The translations under genes were made by a program, and so were the position numbers. Shown in pieces: positions 46,168-55,183 of a stretch of 64,000 nucleotides of DNA. Numbering within the stretch: position 1 is the stretch's first letter; the number at the start of each line of letters is the position of its first letter. The notes under the pieces are model-generated. The model did no database searches and was not told the origin of the DNA. It saw nothing but the letters and a program-made list of their open reading frames with translations. The DNA comes from Novosphingobium huizhouense. Lineage in GTDB: Bacteria; Pseudomonadota; Alphaproteobacteria; Sphingomonadales; Sphingomonadaceae. The DNA lies in contig NZ_JAILXZ010000003.1 of the NCBI RefSeq assembly GCF_020179475.1, positions 372,001 through 436,000 on the forward strand, read 5' to 3'.

Positions 46168-47979
46168 CTACTCGATCGGCAGGCCGAACATCAGCTGGCG
46201 CACGTACTTCACTGGCGGCATGCCGTGGCCCAGCACGGCGTCGTTGTAGGCGCGCAGGTCGAACTTGTCGCCGAAGCGGGCCATCGCCTCCTCGCGCAGC
46301 GCGCGGTGCTCCTCGTAGCCGGTGAAGTAGCTGAGCAGCTGGACCGACGAGAGGTTGGCGCGCACCCACTTGCCTGCCGCCTCGCGCTCCTGCTGGAAGG
46401 CGCCCTTCATCATCAGGTCCATGGCCTGGTCGCGGGTCATGCCCTCGGTGTGGATGCCGATGTCGAGCAGCGTGTTGGTCACCGAGCGCAGCCGCATCTT
46501 GAGCACGGTCAGCTGGAACAACGGGTCGCCGCCCAGGTAGCCCTGCTCCTTCATCAGCCCTTCGGCATAGACCGCCCAACCCTCGACGAACGGGCCGGAG
46601 CCGAGCACGGCACGCAGCACCGACGGATCCTTGATCGCGTGATCGAGCTGCAGGTAGTGTCCCGGCATCGCCTCGTGGATCGCCAGCTCGTGGATCATGT
46701 AGCGGTTGTATTCCGACAGGAACGAGGTCGCCTGCGCGTCGGTCCAGTCGTCGGGGATCGGCGAGACCGCGAAGAAGTTGGCGCCGTCGCGCTCGAGCGG
46801 CCCCGGCGCATCGTCGTAGGCGACCGCGTTGCCCTGGCGGAACTTGGGCATCGTCACGATCCTCACCGGCCCGTCGGGCATCCCGACGAAGCCCTTCTCC
46901 TTCACGAACGCGGTGGCCTGCGCCAGCGCGTCGCGGCTCGCCTGCTCGAGCCCGTCGCGCGGCGGGCGCTGGGCATAGCTCAGCTGCAGCGCGGCCTCGA
47001 TCGCCGCCTGCTGCTGCTCGGCCGTCGGCGCGGCCGGCAGCGTCCGGTCCTTGAGCACCTGCCGCGCCAGCGCATACATCTCGGCGCGGATGTCGGCCTT
47101 GGCCTTCTCGGCCTTGGCCTTGAGCTCGGGCCGGGTCATCGTCGACTGCAGCTCGAACGCCATCTGCCGGTCGTAGAGCGCGGCGCCCAGCCGGAAGTCG
47201 CCGTTGGCCTGCGGCACCAGTACGGTGTCGAGCCAGGTCTGCTGCTCGGCCACCGCCGCCTTCACCCCGGCGAGCGCCCTGTCGAAGCGCGCGCGGGCAA
47301 CCGGGTCGAGCTCGCCGGCATGGGGAGCGAGCATCGTCTCGGCGACCTCGACGATGCCGGCGTTCTGCTTCGAGACCGTTTCCGCATAGACCTTGGGCAC
47401 GCGCGCGAGCTGGAGCTGGCGGCGGCTCTCGGCGAGATAGGCGGGCAGCGCCTCCATCCGCGCGGCGGCCGAGGCGAGCCGCTGCGGCCATGGCGCGAAA
47501 TCGCGCGCGGCGAGCGTGTAGAGCGCATTGGCCGCCTCCTCGTTGTAACCTTGCGCATTCCACGCCCAGCTCTGCAGCGTTTCCAGCCGCCACAGCCGGT
47601 ATTCGAGATCGTTGATCAGCAGCAGCCGGTCGAGCTGGTTGTCGCGCGACAACTTCGCCGGGTCGCTTGCCCGCGCCGCGGCGAGCAGCGTGCGCCATTG
47701 CGCGGTCGCAGCCGCCCGGCCCTGCGCGCTGATGTCGGACAGGCGATCGTCGTAGCGATGGTCGCCCAGCGCGGTCGCGGTCACCGGCTCGAGCCGGACC
47801 AGCGTCTCGATGGTGCGGTCGGCGAGCGCGCGGAACGCGGCGTCATCCGCGCTTTGCGCCATCGCTGCATGGGTCGGGTGGGTCTGCGCCAGTGCGGGAA
47901 CGGGCAGGGCAGGAGCGACCAGGGCAGGAACGGCAAGCGCGACGAGCGCGGCGGCGGAAACGGCAGACTTCATCGGCAT
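46168..47979 (-). CDS. DUF885 family secreted peptidase-like protein
   Basis: 603 residues with a signal peptide (cleavage near PALAQTH, ~32) and a long helical domain of the DUF885 family. The HEAMPGHYLQ motif (with upstream IHELAIHEA) resembles the HExxH zinc site of carboxypeptidase-type metalloproteases, and EGWAVYAEGLM supplies a downstream Glu. Probably a periplasmic zinc peptidase; substrate unknown. ATGs at 47979 and 47973 are both possible. A perfect 17 bp palindrome lies 10 bp upstream of the start. Confidence 0.87.
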   Translation of the reverse strand: MPMKSAVSAAALVALAVPALVAPALPVPALAQTHPTHAAMAQSADDAAFRALADRTIETLVRLEPVTATALGDHRYDDRLSDISAQGRAAATAQWRTLLAAARASDPAKLSRDNQLDRLLLINDLEYRLWRLETLQSWAWNAQGYNEEAANALYTLAARDFAPWPQRLASAAARMEALPAYLAESRRQLQLARVPKVYAETVSKQNAGIVEVAETMLAPHAGELDPVARARFDRALAGVKAAVAEQQTWLDTVLVPQANGDFRLGAALYDRQMAFELQSTMTRPELKAKAEKAKADIRAEMYALARQVLKDRTLPAAPTAEQQQAAIEAALQLSYAQRPPRDGLEQASRDALAQATAFVKEKGFVGMPDGPVRIVTMPKFRQGNAVAYDDAPGPLERDGANFFAVSPIPDDWTDAQATSFLSEYNRYMIHELAIHEAMPGHYLQLDHAIKDPSVLRAVLGSGPFVEGWAVYAEGLMKEQGYLGGDPLFQLTVLKMRLRSVTNTLLDIGIHTEGMTRDQAMDLMMKGAFQQEREAAGKWVRANLSSVQLLSYFTGYEEHRALREEAMARFGDKFDLRAYNDAVLGHGMPPVKYVRQLMFGLPIE

Positions 47980-47988
47980 GGCTCTCCG

Positions 47989-48005
47989 GCAACCAGACTG
48001 GTTGC
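47989..48005. promoter_or_regulatory. GCAACC palindrome upstream of the DUF885 gene
   Basis: GCAACCAG-A-CTGGTTGC is a perfect dyad in the 54 bp between the EamA stop and the DUF885 start, only 10 bp before the start codon. It shares the GGTTGC half-site with the element at 48973-49011 on the other side of the EamA gene. It may be an operator or an mRNA stem at the ribosome site. Confidence 0.45.
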
Positions 48006-48033
48006 ACCTGCTACCAGCCGCACCCCAGGCGGG

Positions 48034-48948
48034 CTAGTCCGCTTTCGGCGGCGCCTCGCCCAGCCGCGCGAGGAACAGCGCGGCCGCCACCAGCACCATC
48101 CCGAAGCCGTCGAGCGCGCCCAGCGTCTCGCCGAACGCGAACCAGCCGGCGAGCACCGAAACCGCCGGCTGGGTCAGCAGCGTCAGCCCGATCACCAGCG
48201 GCGGGAAATGGCGCAGGGCATAGACCAGCAGCCCCTGCCCGACGACCTGGCTGCCCAGCGTCAGCGCGATCAGCGGCCACCAGTTGTGCGGCAGGATCGT
48301 CTCGCCCAGCGCCAGCGCGATGGCGAGCAGCACCGGCGCTCCGGTCAGGCTCGAATGGAACAGCAGCGCCCAGCTGCCGAAGCGGGCGCGCCCGCGTTGC
48401 AGCAGCAGGATGTAGAAGGTGTAGAACAGGCCGGCGAGAATGCAGAAGAGGTCGCCGACCAGCGTCGCGTGGTCGATCTCGAGCGAGCGGCCGAGCAGGA
48501 TCGCCGAGCCCGCCAGCGCCGCCAGGATCGCCAGCACTTCCATTCCGCGCGGCGCCCGGCGCGCGGCGATCACCCCCCAGGCCATCAGGATCAGGCTGCC
48601 CGAATTGCCGAACAGCGAGGCGTTGCCGAGCCGCGTCCGCGCAATGCCGATGTGCCAGCTGGCGAGGTCGGCGGCGAACAGCACGCCGGCGGCGGCCACC
48701 GCAGCCCACGCGCCGCGGCCCATGCCCGAGAGCGGCTGGCGGTTGCGGTTCGCCAGCAATGCAAGCAGCGGCAGCGCCAGGGCAAGCCGCCAGAAGCCCG
48801 ACGCGACCGGCCCCGTATCGGCAAGGCGCACCGACCACGGGCCCAGCGCCAGCGCGACGTTGCCGGCGAGCAGCGCCGCAAAATGGCGGGCGGTGGGTTG
48901 GTCGGGGGACGCCGTCGCGGCGCTCTGGCGCGTGCTGAGGGTTGACAT
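48034..48948 (-). CDS. EamA/DMT-family transporter
   Basis: 304 residues with ten predicted membrane helices in two EamA repeats; GVLFAADLASWHIGIARTRLGNASLFGNSGSLIL ends the first repeat, and SQVVGQGLLVYALRHFPPLVIGLTLLTQPAVSVLAGWFAFGE is the second-repeat signature. These proteins export amino acids, drugs or metabolites; the substrate cannot be inferred. It is divergent from the Old Yellow Enzyme gene across a 91 bp gap with a dyad. Confidence 0.9.
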   Translation of the reverse strand: MSTLSTRQSAATASPDQPTARHFAALLAGNVALALGPWSVRLADTGPVASGFWRLALALPLLALLANRNRQPLSGMGRGAWAAVAAAGVLFAADLASWHIGIARTRLGNASLFGNSGSLILMAWGVIAARRAPRGMEVLAILAALAGSAILLGRSLEIDHATLVGDLFCILAGLFYTFYILLLQRGRARFGSWALLFHSSLTGAPVLLAIALALGETILPHNWWPLIALTLGSQVVGQGLLVYALRHFPPLVIGLTLLTQPAVSVLAGWFAFGETLGALDGFGMVLVAAALFLARLGEAPPKAD

Positions 48949-48972
48949 GGGGGACGGTGTTCCCGCTAGACA

Positions 48973-49011
48973 GGTTGCAAAAGGAAACGGGAAGTCTCGT
49001 GTCCTGCAACC
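48973..49011. promoter_or_regulatory. GGTTGCA dyad between EamA and Old Yellow Enzyme genes
   Basis: GGTTGCA (48973-48979) and its complement TGCAACC (49005-49011) are 25 bp apart in the divergent promoter gap. The left arm also begins a looser dyad GTTGC-N5-GAAAC (48974-48988) of the kind used by HxlR-type regulators. A shared regulator of both genes is plausible; none is encoded nearby. Confidence 0.4.
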
Positions 49012-49039
49012 GTCATTTCATCCTGCAAAGGTCTTGTCC

Positions 49040-50152
49040 ATGCACGATTCCCTGTTCCAGCCGATCCAGCTCGGCGCCATCGCCGCGCCCAACCGCGTTC
49101 TCATGGCCCCCTGCACCCGCACCCGCGCGCAGGACGACTTCGTACCCAGCGCGATCATGGCGACCTATTACGCGCAGCGCGCCGATGCCGGGCTGATCAT
49201 CAGCGAGGCCACCGGGATCAGCCAGGAAGGGCTCGGCACCGCGCGCGCGCCGGGAATCTGGAGCAAGGCGCAGGTCGAAGGCTGGAAGCCGATCACCGAG
49301 GCGGTGCACAAGGCCGGCGGGCGCATCGTCTGCCAGCTCTGGCACATGGGCCGCATCGTCCACCCCTGGTTCCTCGGCGGCGAACCCCCGGTCTCGGCCT
49401 CGGCCACCCGGCTCGAGGAAGGCAAGGCGCACACCCCCGCCGGGCGCTTCCCCTACGAGACCGCGCGCCCGCTGCGCATCGACGAAATGCCGCGGATCGT
49501 CGAGGACTATGCGCTCGCCACCCGCAACGCGCGCGAAGCCGGTTTCGACGGGGTGCAGCTCCACGCCGCCAATGGCTACCTGATCGACCAGTTCCTGCGC
49601 TCGAGCACCAACCTGCGCGATGACGACTACGGCGGCTCCGCCGAAAACCGCGTGCGGCTGCTGCGCGAAGTGCTCGAGGGCATCGTCTCGGCCTGGGATG
49701 CGCCGCACGTCTCGGTGCGCCTCTCGCCCAACGGCGACAGCCAGGGCGCCGACGATCCCGATCCGGCGACGCTGTTCGCGCACGCGGCGCAAGTGGTGCA
49801 GGACGCGGGCGCCGCGTTCCTCGAACTGCGTCAGCCGGGGCCCGACGGCACCTACGGTTCGACCACCGTGCCCAAGCAGGACGCCGTCATCCGCGCGATC
49901 TACAAGGGTCCGCTGGTCCTCAACAGCGACTACACCGCCGAAGACGCCGCGCAGGACGTCGCCTCAGGCCGTTGCGATGCGGTCAGCTGGGGCCGGCTCT
50001 ACCTGTCCAATCCCGACCTCGCCACGCGCATCCGCAAGGGCGCGCCGCTCGCTCCCAACCGGGGCGCGCCCAAGACATGGTACTATCCGAGCGAGGAAGG
50101 CTATACCGACTACCCGACGCTCGAACAGGAAGCCGCCGGCGCGGTCGCCTGA
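49040..50152 (+). CDS. Old Yellow Enzyme family alkene reductase (NemA-like)
   Basis: 370-residue FMN TIM-barrel. LFQPIQLGAIAAPNRVLMAPCTRTRA at the N-terminus, QLWHMGRIVHP, VQLHAANGYLIDQFLRSSTNLRDDDYGGSAENR and the substrate-binding His/Asn pair in HAANGY are typical of the OYE/NemA group, which reduces alpha,beta-unsaturated carbonyls, maleimides and nitro compounds using NADPH. Divergent from an EamA exporter, perhaps a reactive-electrophile response pair. Confidence 0.93.
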   Translation: MHDSLFQPIQLGAIAAPNRVLMAPCTRTRAQDDFVPSAIMATYYAQRADAGLIISEATGISQEGLGTARAPGIWSKAQVEGWKPITEAVHKAGGRIVCQLWHMGRIVHPWFLGGEPPVSASATRLEEGKAHTPAGRFPYETARPLRIDEMPRIVEDYALATRNAREAGFDGVQLHAANGYLIDQFLRSSTNLRDDDYGGSAENRVRLLREVLEGIVSAWDAPHVSVRLSPNGDSQGADDPDPATLFAHAAQVVQDAGAAFLELRQPGPDGTYGSTTVPKQDAVIRAIYKGPLVLNSDYTAEDAAQDVASGRCDAVSWGRLYLSNPDLATRIRKGAPLAPNRGAPKTWYYPSEEGYTDYPTLEQEAAGAVA

Positions 50153-50176
50153 TCGGTCCGGCAGGGAGATTTGCAC

Positions 50177-51058
50177 GTGCGCATTCCACGGTCCTGGCTG
50201 TTCGTGCCGGGCGACAGCGAGAAGAAGCTGGCCAAGGGTCCGGAAACCGGTGCGCACGCGCTGATCGTCGATCTTGAAGACGCGGTCGCGCCTTCGGCCA
50301 AGGCCGAGGCGCGCCGCGTCACGGGAGAATGGCTCGAAGCGCACAAGCGCCAGGTCACCTTGCGCAAGCAGGTCCACTGGGTGCGCATCAATGCGGTCGA
50401 CACAGGGCTGTGGCGCGACGATCTCGCCGCGGTGATGCCAGGCGCGCCCGAAGGGATCATGGTGCCCAAGGCGCAGGGCCCCGACCAGGTGCGGATGATC
50501 GCCGCCGAGATCTACGAACTCGAACAGCGCCACGGCATCCCCAACGGCCAAACCAGGATCCTGCCGCTGGTCAGCGAGACCCCGCGCGCCGCCTTGACCA
50601 TCGCCGCCTATGCCGAGGCGCCGATGCCGCGGCTGGCGGGCCTCACCTGGGGCGCCGAGGACCTCGGCGCCGAACTCGGCGCCGCGCGCAAGCGCGACGA
50701 GAACGGGCTGTGGACCGACGCCTTCCGTTACGTCCGCGCGCAGACGCTGCTCGTCGCCCATGCCGCGGGCGTCTGGGCGATCGACACCCTCCATGCCGAT
50801 TTCCGCGACGAGGACGGCCTGCGCCGCGCCGCGCTCGCGGCCAAGGGCGACGGGTTCGCCGGCATGCTGGCGATCCATCCCGCGCAAGTGCCGGTGATCA
50901 ACGCCGCCTTCGCGCCGAGCGAGGCCGAGCTCGCCGAAGCGCAGGCGATCGTCGCGGCCTTCGCCGCCGCGCCCGATGCCGGAACCCTGCAGCTCGATGG
51001 CCGGATGATCGACCAGCCCCACCTCAAGCAGGCGAAGGCGCTGCTCGGGATCGCCTGA
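50177..51058 (+). CDS. HpcH/HpaI aldolase / CoA-ester lyase (citrate lyase beta-like)
   Basis: 293 residues: RIPRSWLFVPGDSEKKLAKGPETGAHALIVDLEDAVAP is the classic N-terminus of CitE-like lyases, with Glu/Asp metal ligands in LEDAV and the GLTWGAEDLGAELG segment, and AIHPAQVPVIN. It probably cleaves or forms a short-chain CoA ester such as malyl-, citramalyl- or beta-methylmalyl-CoA. Start is the GTG at 50177 with GGGAG at 8 nt; a TTG at 50171 is closer to the ribosome site. It follows the OYE gene by 24 bp, likely the same transcript. Confidence 0.9.
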   Translation: MRIPRSWLFVPGDSEKKLAKGPETGAHALIVDLEDAVAPSAKAEARRVTGEWLEAHKRQVTLRKQVHWVRINAVDTGLWRDDLAAVMPGAPEGIMVPKAQGPDQVRMIAAEIYELEQRHGIPNGQTRILPLVSETPRAALTIAAYAEAPMPRLAGLTWGAEDLGAELGAARKRDENGLWTDAFRYVRAQTLLVAHAAGVWAIDTLHADFRDEDGLRRAALAAKGDGFAGMLAIHPAQVPVINAAFAPSEAELAEAQAIVAAFAAAPDAGTLQLDGRMIDQPHLKQAKALLGIA

Positions 51059-51064
51059 ACCGCG

Positions 51065-51412
51065 TCAGGGCGTGGGCGCTGCCGGCGCAGTTGGCGCCGC
51101 AGCGGCCGGCGCGGCGGCCTTTTCCCCGACCCCCACCCCGGCTTCGGCCGCGGGCTGGTCTTCGGCCGCGCCGCTGGCCGCATCGTCGGGCGCGCGCGCA
51201 GCCCTTGCCGCGCCGCTCGGCGCGACCGGCTGGAGCGGCGGTTGCGCGGTCGATGTGTCGAGGTCGATCATCGCATCGCTGACCGTGCCCGGCAGCACCT
51301 CGCCGCCCGCCGCGGGCGCACCCTTGTCCGCGTCCTGCTTTCCGCAGCCGGCAAGCGCGAGCGCCGCCAGCGGGGCGAGGACAACCAGGCGGGTGGTCTT
51401 GGCAATGGGCAT
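51065..51412 (-). CDS. Alanine/proline-rich lipoprotein
   Basis: 115 residues. Signal sequence ending in lipobox LAGC (Cys ~23), then a low-complexity tail rich in Ala and Pro with acidic patches. No domain recognised. It is 17 bp downstream of lipB (an ATG at 51433 would overlap lipB by 4 bp but lacks a ribosome site; the chosen ATG at 51412 has GGAA). Ends 6 bp from the convergent lyase gene. The low-complexity tail means the reading frame is plausible but the function cannot be guessed. Confidence 0.6.
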   Translation of the reverse strand: MPIAKTTRLVVLAPLAALALAGCGKQDADKGAPAAGGEVLPGTVSDAMIDLDTSTAQPPLQPVAPSGAARAARAPDDAASGAAEDQPAAEAGVGVGEKAAAPAAAAPTAPAAPTP

Positions 51413-51429
51413 CGCGCGGTTTCCTGTGA

Positions 51430-52092
51430 TCATGGCGGCGGGCAGGCGACGTCGAGCTTGTCGAGGAAGGCCCCGGCGCGCGCCAGCAATGCCGCATCGA
51501 ATGCCTCGGGCGCAACCGACAGGCCGAGGTCGGCGAGGCTGGTCACGCCGAATTCCTCGATCCCGCAGGGAACGATGCCGCCGAAGTGCGCAAGGTCGGG
51601 CGAAAGGTTGACCGAAAAGCCGTGCATCGTCACCCAGCGGCGGATGCGCACGCCGATCGCGCCGATCTTGGCCTCGCGCCCGTCGCGCCCCTTCGTCCAG
51701 ATGCCGATCCGGCCCTCGGCGCGCCAGCTCTCGACGCCGAAGTCGCCGAGCGTGTCGATCACCCAGCCCTCGAGCGCATGGACGAAGCCGCGCACGTCGC
51801 GCGCGCGCTTGCGCAGGTCGATCAGGACATAGCCGACACGCTGGCCGGGGCCATGGTAGGTATAGCGCCCGCCCCGCCCGGCCTCGACCACCTCGAAGCG
51901 CGGGTCGAGCAGCTCGGCGGCCGCGGCGCTCGTGCCCGCCGTATAGACCGGCGGATGCTCGAGCAGCCAGATCAGCTCCTCCGCGCGGCCCTCGGCGATC
52001 GCGGCATTGCGCTGCGTCATCGCATCGAGCGCCTCGCGATAGGGCACGGCGCGCGCTTCGCGCCGGATCTCGATGTCCCGCAACATGTCCAT
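51430..52092 (-). CDS. lipB: Octanoyl-[ACP]:protein N-octanoyltransferase
   Basis: 220 residues. Transfers octanoate from ACP to lipoyl domains, the first step of lipoate assembly. Diagnostic motifs: [36 protein letters not shown] with the family RGG.xTYHGPGQ signature, [22 protein letters not shown] holding the catalytic Lys, and IVPCGI with the catalytic Cys. Start at 52092 or 52086. lipA is not in the window. Divergent from a membrane protein gene. Confidence 0.95.
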   Translation of the reverse strand: MDMLRDIEIRREARAVPYREALDAMTQRNAAIAEGRAEELIWLLEHPPVYTAGTSAAAAELLDPRFEVVEAGRGGRYTYHGPGQRVGYVLIDLRKRARDVRGFVHALEGWVIDTLGDFGVESWRAEGRIGIWTKGRDGREAKIGAIGVRIRRWVTMHGFSVNLSPDLAHFGGIVPCGIEEFGVTSLADLGLSVAPEAFDAALLARAGAFLDKLDVACPPP

Positions 52093-52190
52093 GCCGGCTG
52101 CGATGGTGCCTCGCACGACAAAGTGCAAGGGGGTGCGCAGCGCGATCGAGCCTGCTAGGGACGGATCGAAGCGAAGGATCCAGACGACCC

Positions 52191-52997
52191 GTGACCACCC
52201 TCGACAGCAGCGCCGCATGGTCCAGCGCCACGCGCATGGTGGCGGCCAACCGCGAGGTGCTGGCTCCCATCGCCGGCGTGTTCTTCTTCCTGCCCGGCCT
52301 CGCCTCGGCGATCTTCGTGCCCGCGCCGCAGGTGCAGAGCGGCATGACCCAGGCGCAGATGATGGACGCGATGCAGTCCTACTACGCTTCGTCGCTGCCG
52401 CTGCTGGTGCTGCTCTCGCTGATCCCGATGGCGGGGATGCTGACGATGCTGGTCGCCATGCTCGATCCCGGCCGCCCGACGATCGGCGAAGCGATCCGCC
52501 GCAGCATCGGCGCGCTGCCGTCCTATTTCGCGGCGCAGCTGCTCGTTGCGCTGGCGCTGACGCCGCTCGTGCTGCTCCTCGTCGGGCTGCTCGGCGCCAT
52601 CCTCCCGGCGACGCTGGCGGTGGCGATGACGATGGCCGCGCTGCTCTGGCCGGTGATGCGCACGATGCTGATCGGCCCGGTCATCGCCACCGGCGGCCGC
52701 CGCTCGCCGCTCGCCGCGATCCGCGAAAGCCTGCGCCTCACGCGCGGCAACAGCGGCCGCATGCTCGGCTTCGTCGGCCTCGCCGGGCTGCTTTTCCTGG
52801 TGGTCTACGGCCTCGTCATGATGGTCGTCGGGGTGGTGCTGGTGCTGGTCAGCGGGGGTGAGCCGCAGCGGGTCATCGCCGAGGCGATCTCGGGCCTGCT
52901 GACCTCGGCCGCCTACACCTATTTCGTCGCGATCCTCGCCGCGATCCACGAACAGCTCGGCGGGCGCGACCGGGCGCCCGCGCCGATCTTCGACTGA
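52191..52997 (+). CDS. Hypothetical multi-pass membrane protein
   Basis: 268 residues from a GTG start with about six hydrophobic helices (e.g. ~24-44, 69-93, 115-150 and 195-225) and a conserved-looking [26 protein letters not shown] segment. This segment and the helix pattern recall glycerophosphodiesterase membrane-domain/YesL-like families, but I cannot assign it firmly. It is convergent with the PmtA-like methyltransferase (4 bp gap). Function unknown. Confidence 0.65.
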   Translation: MTTLDSSAAWSSATRMVAANREVLAPIAGVFFFLPGLASAIFVPAPQVQSGMTQAQMMDAMQSYYASSLPLLVLLSLIPMAGMLTMLVAMLDPGRPTIGEAIRRSIGALPSYFAAQLLVALALTPLVLLLVGLLGAILPATLAVAMTMAALLWPVMRTMLIGPVIATGGRRSPLAAIRESLRLTRGNSGRMLGFVGLAGLLFLVVYGLVMMVVGVVLVLVSGGEPQRVIAEAISGLLTSAAYTYFVAILAAIHEQLGGRDRAPAPIFD

Positions 52998-53001
52998 AGG
53001 A

Positions 53002-53628
53002 TTACTCCTTCCAGCCCCAGCTGATCACGCAAGGGGGCACGTTCACCGGCTCGAAGCCCTTGTCGATATGGCGGAAGTAGTTGCCCATCAGCGCACGGGC
53101 GCGGGCGGTGTACTGGTAGACGAGGAACGCCCCGCCCGGGCGCAGCACGCGGTGCGTCGCGGCCATGATCGCGGGGCCGACGCCTTCGGGCAGGGTCGAG
53201 AAGGGCAGGCCCGAAAGCACGTAGTCGGCATGCTCGAAGCCGTGCGCGCGGACGATCTCCTCGACGTCCGCCGCCGAGCCGTGGACCGCGACGAAGCGGC
53301 TGTCGCCGATCGTCCTGGACAGGTAGGCGATGAAGTCGGGATTGGTGTCGATCACGATCAGCCGGCCGTCGCGGCGCAGCTTTTCCAGCACCGGGCGGCA
53401 GAACGTGCCGACGCCGGGGCCGTATTCGACGAAAAGGCGGCATTCGTCCCAGTCGACGCGCGAGAGCACGCGCTCGATCGTGCGTCGCGACGACGGCACG
53501 ATCGCGCCGACCATCACCGGATGCCTGATGAAGCCCTTGAAGAAGATGCCCGCGGGACCGAGCATCTGTTCCGCCTTGCGCTTCGCCCGGTGCAACAGGG
53601 GGGGACGCGCAGCTTGCGTGGAAGTCAT
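53002..53628 (-). CDS. Class I SAM-dependent methyltransferase, phospholipid N-methyltransferase-like (PmtA)
   Basis: 208 residues. The SAM site reads FVEYGPGVGTFCRPVLEKL (residues ~75-93), followed by LIVIDTNPDFIAYLS. FFKGFIRHPVMVGAIVPSSRRTIERVL at the N-terminus and ADYVLSGLPFSTLPE with YFRHIDKGFEPVNVPPC fit the short soluble PmtA type of rhizobia that converts phosphatidylethanolamine to methylated forms. Start at 53628 gives a compact N-terminus; a GTG at 53661 is an alternative. A lipid role is supported only by the family and by lipid-related genes 1.5 kb away. Confidence 0.75.
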   Translation of the reverse strand: MTSTQAARPPLLHRAKRKAEQMLGPAGIFFKGFIRHPVMVGAIVPSSRRTIERVLSRVDWDECRLFVEYGPGVGTFCRPVLEKLRRDGRLIVIDTNPDFIAYLSRTIGDSRFVAVHGSAADVEEIVRAHGFEHADYVLSGLPFSTLPEGVGPAIMAATHRVLRPGGAFLVYQYTARARALMGNYFRHIDKGFEPVNVPPCVISWGWKE

Positions 53629-53781
53629 CGTGGCGGAACACCCTTCAATTCGACGAGACACGAGCGCGTCGCAAATTTGTCATCGCATTGCAAGCGCGGC
53701 GCGGGACTCCTAACGAAGAAGCAATGAACCGGGCGTGACGGACCCGAAGGTCCGCGCGCCCCGAGCGGGAGAGATCGAGCC

Positions 53782-55176
53782 GTGCGCGAAATTCCACCGG
53801 CAGCCGGACCTGCGCACGACGCGGCGCGCGATCTTCCGGCGGGCGCGCACCAGCAGTTGCCCACGGGGCGCATGGCGCTGCTCTTCGCGGTGATGCTCAC
53901 GACCGCTGCCGGCAATACCGCGATGCAGTCGGTCATGCCCTCGATCGGCGCACACCTCGGCATCGCCGACGTCTGGGTCAGCCTTGCCTATTCGTGGTCG
54001 GCGCTGCTGTGGATGGTGCTCGCGCCGGTCTGGGCGCGGCGCTCGGACCGCCGCGGGCGCAAAGCGATGATGAGCCTGGGCATGGGCGCCTTCGCCCTGT
54101 CCTTCGCGCTGTGCGGCACGGTGCTCTATTTCGGGCTGCACGGCGCCTTCTCCGGGCTCGCGACGATCCTGCTGTTCGCGCTCGCCCGCTCGCTCTACGG
54201 CAGCTTCGGCTCGGCCGCGCCGCCCGCGGTCCAGGCCTATGTCGCGAGCCGCACCAGCCGCGAGGAGCGGACCAAGGCGCTCAGCCTCGTGTCCTCGAGC
54301 TTCGGCCTCGGCACCGTGCTCGGCCCGGCGGTGGCGCCGCTGCTGATCCTTCCCGGCCTCGGCCTCGTCGGTCCCTTCGCGCTGTTCGCGCTGTTCGCGG
54401 TCGCGGTGCTCGTGCTGCTGCGGCTGCGCCTGCCAGACGATGCGCCGTCCTACGCGGGCCGCGGCGAGATCATGGAGGAGCCGTTCAGTCCCTCGTCCAA
54501 CCCGCGCCGCGTCGACGACGATCCCGACGGCTCGCCCGATTCGCTCCCCGAGGCCGAGCCGCAGCACACCGATGCCACCCGCCTGCGCTGGAGCGATCCG
54601 CGCATCCGCGCCTGGCTGCTGATCGGCACGCTCGGCGGTCAGGCGCAGTCGATCCTGCTCGGCCTGATCGGCTTCCTGCTGCTCGACCGGCTCGGCCTGC
54701 GCCACCAGCCCGACGTCGCGGCGGGCTCGATCGGCCTCGTGCTGATGTGCGGCGCCGTCGCCACCCTGCTCGCGCAGTGGGGCCTGATCCCGACGCTGGC
54801 GCTGGGCCCCCGCACCTCGACGCTGTGGGGCATGGGCCTGTGCTGCGCGGGCGTGGTGCCGATGGCGCTGGGCCGCGACCTGCACACCATCGCCACCGGC
54901 TTTGCCATCTGCTCGCTGGGCTTCGGCCTGTTCCGCCCCGGCTTCACTTCGGGCGCCAGCCTTGCCGTGACCCGCGCCGAACAAGGGCAATCGGCCGGCA
55001 TCGTCGCAGCGGTCAACGGCTCGGCCTACATCGTCACCCCGGCGATCGGGGTGTTCCTCTACAACCACTCGGCCTGGCTCGCCTGGGCGCTGGTCGAGGC
55101 GCTGGCGCTCGGCGTGCTGGTGATCGGCCTGACCGGGGTCGCCCGCGACGGGCCCGAACCCATGCGCCGCCGCTGA
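53782..55176 (+). CDS. MFS transporter, 12-helix
   Basis: 464 residues from a GTG start. Two six-helix bundles are separated by a polar central loop (~residues 225-270, rich in D, P and S). The MFS loop motif after helix 2 appears as WARRSDRRGRKAMM (G-x-x-x-D-R-x-G-R-R-like), and GTVLGPAVAPLLI matches the helix-5 motif of drug:proton antiporters (DHA1-like). Substrate unknown. Convergent with, and 8 bp from, the CDP-alcohol phosphatidyltransferase gene. Confidence 0.88.
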   Translation: MREIPPAAGPAHDAARDLPAGAHQQLPTGRMALLFAVMLTTAAGNTAMQSVMPSIGAHLGIADVWVSLAYSWSALLWMVLAPVWARRSDRRGRKAMMSLGMGAFALSFALCGTVLYFGLHGAFSGLATILLFALARSLYGSFGSAAPPAVQAYVASRTSREERTKALSLVSSSFGLGTVLGPAVAPLLILPGLGLVGPFALFALFAVAVLVLLRLRLPDDAPSYAGRGEIMEEPFSPSSNPRRVDDDPDGSPDSLPEAEPQHTDATRLRWSDPRIRAWLLIGTLGGQAQSILLGLIGFLLLDRLGLRHQPDVAAGSIGLVLMCGAVATLLAQWGLIPTLALGPRTSTLWGMGLCCAGVVPMALGRDLHTIATGFAICSLGFGLFRPGFTSGASLAVTRAEQGQSAGIVAAVNGSAYIVTPAIGVFLYNHSAWLAWALVEALALGVLVIGLTGVARDGPEPMRRR

Positions 55177-55183
55177 TCCCGGC

